In this document: positions 59,561 through 64,000 of the stretch, one piece after another
Layout of the letters: the number at the start of each line of letters is the position of its first letter
Numbering within the stretch: the stretch's first letter is position 1
NCBI GenBank assembly: GCA_963971225.1
Contig: OZ020267.1
Coordinates: 101,505,729-101,569,728, forward strand
Direction: 5' to 3'
Source: Melieria omissa
Lineage: Eukaryota; Arthropoda; Insecta; Diptera; Ulidiidae
DNA length: 64,000 nucleotides
Translations under genes and position numbers: made by a program
Notes under the pieces: model-generated
Databases searched by the model: none
What the model saw: only the letters and a program-made list of their open reading frames with translations
What the model was told of the DNA's origin: nothing

Positions 59561-61365
59561 TGATATGATGCGATGTGATGTTAATTGACATGACGTTATA
59601 TGATGTAGAGCGATGTGATATAATGTGATATACATAACTCGATGAAGAAACATGTGATGTAATGTGATATGATGAGATGATACGATGTGATGTGGTTCCG
59701 TGATGTGATATGATGTGATGTGATAAAAATGATGTGAGTGATATGATATCATGTGAGTGAGATGAGATGAGATGAGATGAGATGAGATGAGATGAGATGA
59801 GATGAGATGAGATGAGATGAGATGAGATGAGATGAGATGAGATGAGATGAGATGAGATGAGATGAGATGAGATGAGATGAGATGAGATGAGATGAGATGA
59901 GATGAGATGAGATGAGATGACATGACATGACATGACATGACATGACATGACATGACATGACATGACGAATGAGATGAGATGAGATGAGATGAGATGAGAT
60001 GAGATGAGATGAGATGAGATGAGATGAGATGAGATGAGATGAGATGAGATGAGATGAGATGAGATGAGATGAGATGAGATGAGATGAGATGAGATGAGAT
60101 GAGATGAGATGAGATGAGATGAGATGAGATGAGATGAGATGAGATGAGATGAGATGAGATGAGATGAGATGAGATGAGATGAGATGAGATGAGATGAGAT
60201 GAGATGAGATGAGATGAGATGAGATGAGATGAGATGAGATGAGATGAGATGAGATGAGATGAGATGAGATGAGATGAGATGAGATGAGATGAGATGAGAT
60301 GAGATGAGATGAGATGAGATGAGATGAGATGAGATGAGATGAGATGAGATGAGATGAGATGAGATGAGATGAGATGAGATGAGATGAGATGAGATGAGAT
60401 GAGATGAGATGAGATGAGATGAGATGAGATGAGATGAGATGACATGACATGACATGACATGACATGACATGACATGACATGACATGACATGACATGACGA
60501 ATGAGATGAGATGAGATGAGATGAGATGAGATGAGATGAGATGAGATGAGATGAGATGAGATGAGATGAGATGAGATGAGATGAGATGAGATGAGATGAG
60601 ATGAGATGAGATGAGATGAGATGAGATGAGATGAGATGAGATGAGATGAGATGTGATGTGATGTGATGTGATGTGATGTGATGTGATGTGATGTGATGTG
60701 ATGTGATGTGATGTGATGTGATGTGATGTGATGTGATGTGATGTGATGTGATGTGATGTGATGTGATGTGATGTGATGTGATGTGATGTGATGTGATGTG
60801 ATGTGATGTGATGTGATGTGATGTGATGTGATGTGATGTGATGTGATGTGATGTGATGTGATGTGATGTGATGTGATGTGATGTGATGTGATGTGATGTG
60901 ATGTGATGTGATGTGATGTGATGTGATGTGATGTGATGTGATGTGATGTGATGTGATGTGATGTGATGTGATGTGATGTGATGTGATGTGATGTGATGTG
61001 ATGTGATGTGATGTGATGTGATGTGATGTGATGTGATGTGATGTGATGTGATGTGATGTGATGTGATGTGATGTGATGTGATGTGATGTGATGTGATGTG
61101 ATGTGATGTGATGTGATGTGATGTGATGTGATGTGATGTGATGTGATGTGATGTGATGTGATGTGATGTGATGTGATGTGATGTGATGTGATGTGATGTG
61201 ATGTGATGTGATGTGATGTGATGTGATGTGATGTGATGTGATGTGATGTGATGTGATGTGATGTGATGTGATGTGATGTGATGTGATGTGATGTGATGTG
61301 ATTGATGTCATGTTATGTCATGCCATGTCATGTCATGTCATGTCATGTGATTGTGATGTGATGTG
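59560..61365 (+). repeat. Block-structured pentamer satellite (ATGAG, ATGAC, ATGTG)
   Basis: After an irregular lead-in (59560-59755), homogeneous blocks follow one another: ATGAG to about 59920, ATGAC to about 59965, ATGAG to about 60440, ATGAC to about 60497, ATGAG to about 60650, ATGTG to about 61300, then a short mixed ATGTC tail. The joint TGACGAATGAG occurs at both 59964 and 60496, about 532 bp apart, showing duplication of an ATGAG-ATGAC block pair. Frames of up to 520 codons (His-Ile-Thr-Ser and Leu-Ile-Ser-Ser-His repeats) are artefacts of period five. Confidence 0.93.
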
Positions 61366-62609
61366 CTATTAAAATACCAAACACTAAACATTCGTCGAGT
61401 AAACTTTACACTTTCACTCATCGCTTACACCCACCTCCCGTTTTTTATGAGTTTCTGTCACCTGCCAAACTCATAAATTTCTGCCAGAGCGCATCTTTCG
61501 AAACAAATAGTGCGTTAATTTTTTTTACTTGTCTTCCAATGTGACAAAAACAAATTACAAAACTTAACTAAGTATTGCCAACCCACAACGCAACAACTTT
61601 TAATTTTTCTCCAGCCAGTGCTGCCACAGTGCACCCTTCGTGCACTTTTACATTCTGTACACATTAACTCCTCTGCTAGTAAAAGTTTTCTATAAATTAT
61701 GTATGTATTGGTTGGCCTTTAATTCTGTTGGTGTTGCGACCTCTTGGCCGCGCACTTTTAGGCATTTTTGTTGTTGGGGTTGTGCCACAGTTTATGTTGT
61801 ATTAAGTAATAAAAATTAACGCTCGCTACTTTGGCTACTTTTATAGTTGCTACTTGCCCAGTCAGTGTGCGCTCCTTCTTACTACTTCCATCTCTCTCTC
61901 TCTCTCTCTGTTTCTCTTCCTCTCAGCGCTGCTGTTTGAAATCTACTAAATCTTTTGCACGCTTTAATTGTTGCTACTTTTGTTGCGAGTTGAGTTGTTG
62001 CAAAACTTTTGCAGTTTTCTTTTGCTTTTATGTGGCACTTCCTTCTACATTTCCTTGCTCTCTTTTGGATATTTTTTTTATATCTTTTCATTTTATTTGC
62101 TTAACCCATGTCAGTGCCAGTGCCGGCGGGCAATGCTAACAACCATACTTGAGGTTCATTTATTCTGATTATTATCGCCGCGCAGTTACACGACTGTTGT
62201 ATTTGTGCTGTTTATGCTTTTTGAGTGCTCTTATTTACGCATTCTATAAGCGAATTTAATGAGGTGTAAGTGCATAATTACGCCAGCAATGCCAACACAG
62301 CCGAGTGTCGCTGGCAAACAGATAAGTTGTAGCTTTCGCTACGTGCGTGTGTGTGCGTGTATGTGTGTATGTGTGTGTGTGTCTGTGTGTGCGTGAGGGA
62401 CAGCAATGTGCCTGATAAGGCTGCCAAGTACTTAAAACTGTCTTATTGTGCTCTGGGGAAAAGCGCCAAACTGAGAAGCTGCGGCCTCTGTTGTGCGCTG
62501 ATAATTTAGTGGAGACTTTCTGTGCGAGACAAATTCAGCAGGAAGCAAAGTGCAGGAAATCAGCTTATGACGAAATAAAGCTTAAAAGTTAAGCTAGGTG
62601 CTTTTTTTA
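61366..62609 (+). other. Intron sequence with microsatellites
   Basis: CTCTCT run at 61890-61910 and TGTG run at 62345-62395. No exon or mobile element recognised. Confidence 0.5.
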
Positions 62610-63235
62610 CAGAAGTTTACTATTGCAATCTGTGGTGAAAGTCTGCCAGGAACAGGAATGTCTCAAATAAAGATCATAAAGACACCTTTTCAAGTCCATG
62701 AGGAGCTCAGTCGACTTCAACTCGAATCAAACTGAGTTGTTAAAGAAATTTACTTCGCGTGATCGTTGGTGAAAGTCCGCCACGACCAGGAATGGCCCAA
62801 ACAAATATCATAAAGACGCCTTTTAAGGTCCATAAGGAGCTCAATCAGCTTTAGCTTGAATCAAACTGGGCTGCTAATGAAGTTTATTTCAGTTGATTGT
62901 TGGTGAAAGTCCTCCAGGAACAGAAATTAAAAATTGTTTAATGTCCAAAACGAGCTCAATCAACTTTAGCTTGAATTAAACTGAGCTGCTAATGAAATTT
63001 ACTTCCCGTGATCGGTGGTTATCATATCACACATAGATCATAAAGAGCTCAATCGACTTAAGCTTGAATCAAACTGAGCTGCTAATGAAGTTTACTTTAC
63101 GTGATTGTTGGTGAAAGTCATCCAGCAACAGAAATTACCCAAACATTGATCATAAAAACAGTTTGTACTATCCCCGAGAAGCTCAATCAACTTTAGCTTG
63201 AATCAAACTCAGCTGCTAATGAAGTTTATTTATTT
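62610..63235 (+). repeat. ~130-bp minisatellite, about five units
   Basis: Units start near GTTGGTGAAAGTC and carry GATCATAAAGA, GAGCTCAATC.ACTTTAGCTTGAATC and AAACTGAGCTGCTAATGAAGTTTA. The start word recurs at 62634, 62768, 62902 and 63110, with a damaged copy near 63012. Steps are 134, 134, then shorter because of deletions. No coding capacity. Confidence 0.82.
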
Positions 63236-64000
63236 ACTCGTAAGAAGGCTGAGACTCCAATCAACTTGAAACTAAATTTAACAACAATTGAATTCAACTT
63301 GTTCACTTCACTGCTGACTTAATTACGCTGGAAAAAAACATATCCTAAAAATATTCTTCCACATCAACTTTTAACAGCAACAATCGCTCACTCCTTATAT
63401 GACTATTTTTTTGCTACAACTTGTCTGCTGTAAAATTATTACAATTTAATAACAAACCTAATGAAGGCTTTTCAGGCTCAAAAATCTTAAGTGACTCCCG
63501 ACATCGAAGTGTTTAAGTGATTTTTAAACTTTGTTCGTACTCGAGCATGATTGATATCGATTTTTCCTCAATTTCTTTGCAATGATTAGCGATTTATGAG
63601 TACCTGTTCTACAACCTACAACTTCTGCTTAAAAATTGAAATTTTGTTAAAACCTTCTTCACTAAAGCTGTATCACTCGAATGTGCTTGAACTCAAACAA
63701 CACTTAACACTTTCTCAACTCAACTGTGACAAGCTGCCATCAGTTTTTCACTGTATTTTTCGAAATTGTATGCTGTGCATGTTTCCAATTAAAGCTAATA
63801 GCAACAAAACAACAACAACAACAATATTGCATACTTTCTCTTCTACCAAATTTTCATTTGCATACTGCCTGCTCGCCCACAGTAAAAATATACTTTTTTT
63901 TACTTTTACTTTTCTACGAAAACTACAATTTCCAAGTAGTGAAAATTTCCATACTGGCAAAAGTTAGTGTCAGACTCTTTTTTGTTTTTGTTAGTTGTTG
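63236..64000 (+). other. Intron sequence to the window end, no gene seen
   Basis: AT-rich unique DNA with a short CAA run near 63806. The open frames at 63596-63967 overlap on both strands without homology or splice context. Confidence 0.45.

Noticed and set aside
59462..61311. Minus-strand open frames of 309, 342 and 520 codons (His-Ile-Thr-Ser and Leu-Ile-Ser-Ser-His repeats)
   Set aside because: A stop-free pentamer repeat stays open in its frames automatically; there is no gene structure beyond the satellite.

Overview
This is a 64 kb window of nuclear DNA from a higher (schizophoran) fly, most plausibly a tephritid fruit fly or close relative. The evidence is three spliced exons whose product is very close to the Drosophila GABA-B receptor subunit 1, a very AT-rich background, long introns, fly-type (CAA)n/(TTG)n and (CA)n microsatellites, and transposon families typical of Diptera. 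No species can be named from the sequence alone.

The only host gene recognised is GABA-B-R1 on the + strand. Three consecutive internal exons (35187-35403, 57014-57182, 58207-58450) encode part of the extracellular Venus-flytrap ligand-binding domain. They join in frame at GT/AG sites across introns of 21.6 kb and 1.0 kb. The gene runs off the right edge. The preceding exon was not found, so 1-35186 is most likely one enormous upstream intron, although intergenic DNA cannot be excluded. Essentially everything else is transposons and tandem repeats sitting in or beside these introns.

Left part (1-35186): AT-rich arrays of about 159-165 bp period (1-2840) carry a CACTA-type MITE. Next comes a complete mauritiana-type mariner with an intact 345-aa transposase (2901-4187). 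Two shortened mariners (12165-12907, 20961-21700) share one identical 545-bp internal deletion, the pattern of a non-autonomous lineage mobilised in trans. Remains of at least four other mariners lie around them (9376-10640, 15367-15803, 16755-17030, 21981-22914). At 11889-14250 a 5'-truncated I-like LINE, bounded by a 13-bp target duplication, contains one short mariner and one 237-bp MITE. A second member of that MITE family lies at 26720-26965. tRNA-derived SINE-like copies occur at 18384-18710, 26190-26340 and 30170-30245. A 1.6 kb higher-order tandem array (about 30500-32130) is built from a fragment of a DDE/D transposase gene.

Right part (35187-64000): the long intron holds a 2.4 kb CTCTATGATG minisatellite split by a hAT-type MITE, a 0.8 kb pure pyrimidine tract, a second LINE (44011-46651) with its own target duplication, a 1.4 kb GATGT pentamer array and a satellite also found at 19880-20185. 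The intron after the third exon holds a 1.6 kb block-structured pentamer array (ATGAG/ATGAC/ATGTG) and a 130-bp minisatellite.

Most long open reading frames are artefacts of low-complexity repeats. The only intact non-host protein gene is the mariner transposase. No cellular RNA gene, CRISPR array or operon-like gene system is present. Interest lies in the nested, datable transposon record and in how the tandem arrays arose. Element boundaries given with target duplications are read directly; edges of degenerate arrays are approximate (tens of bases).
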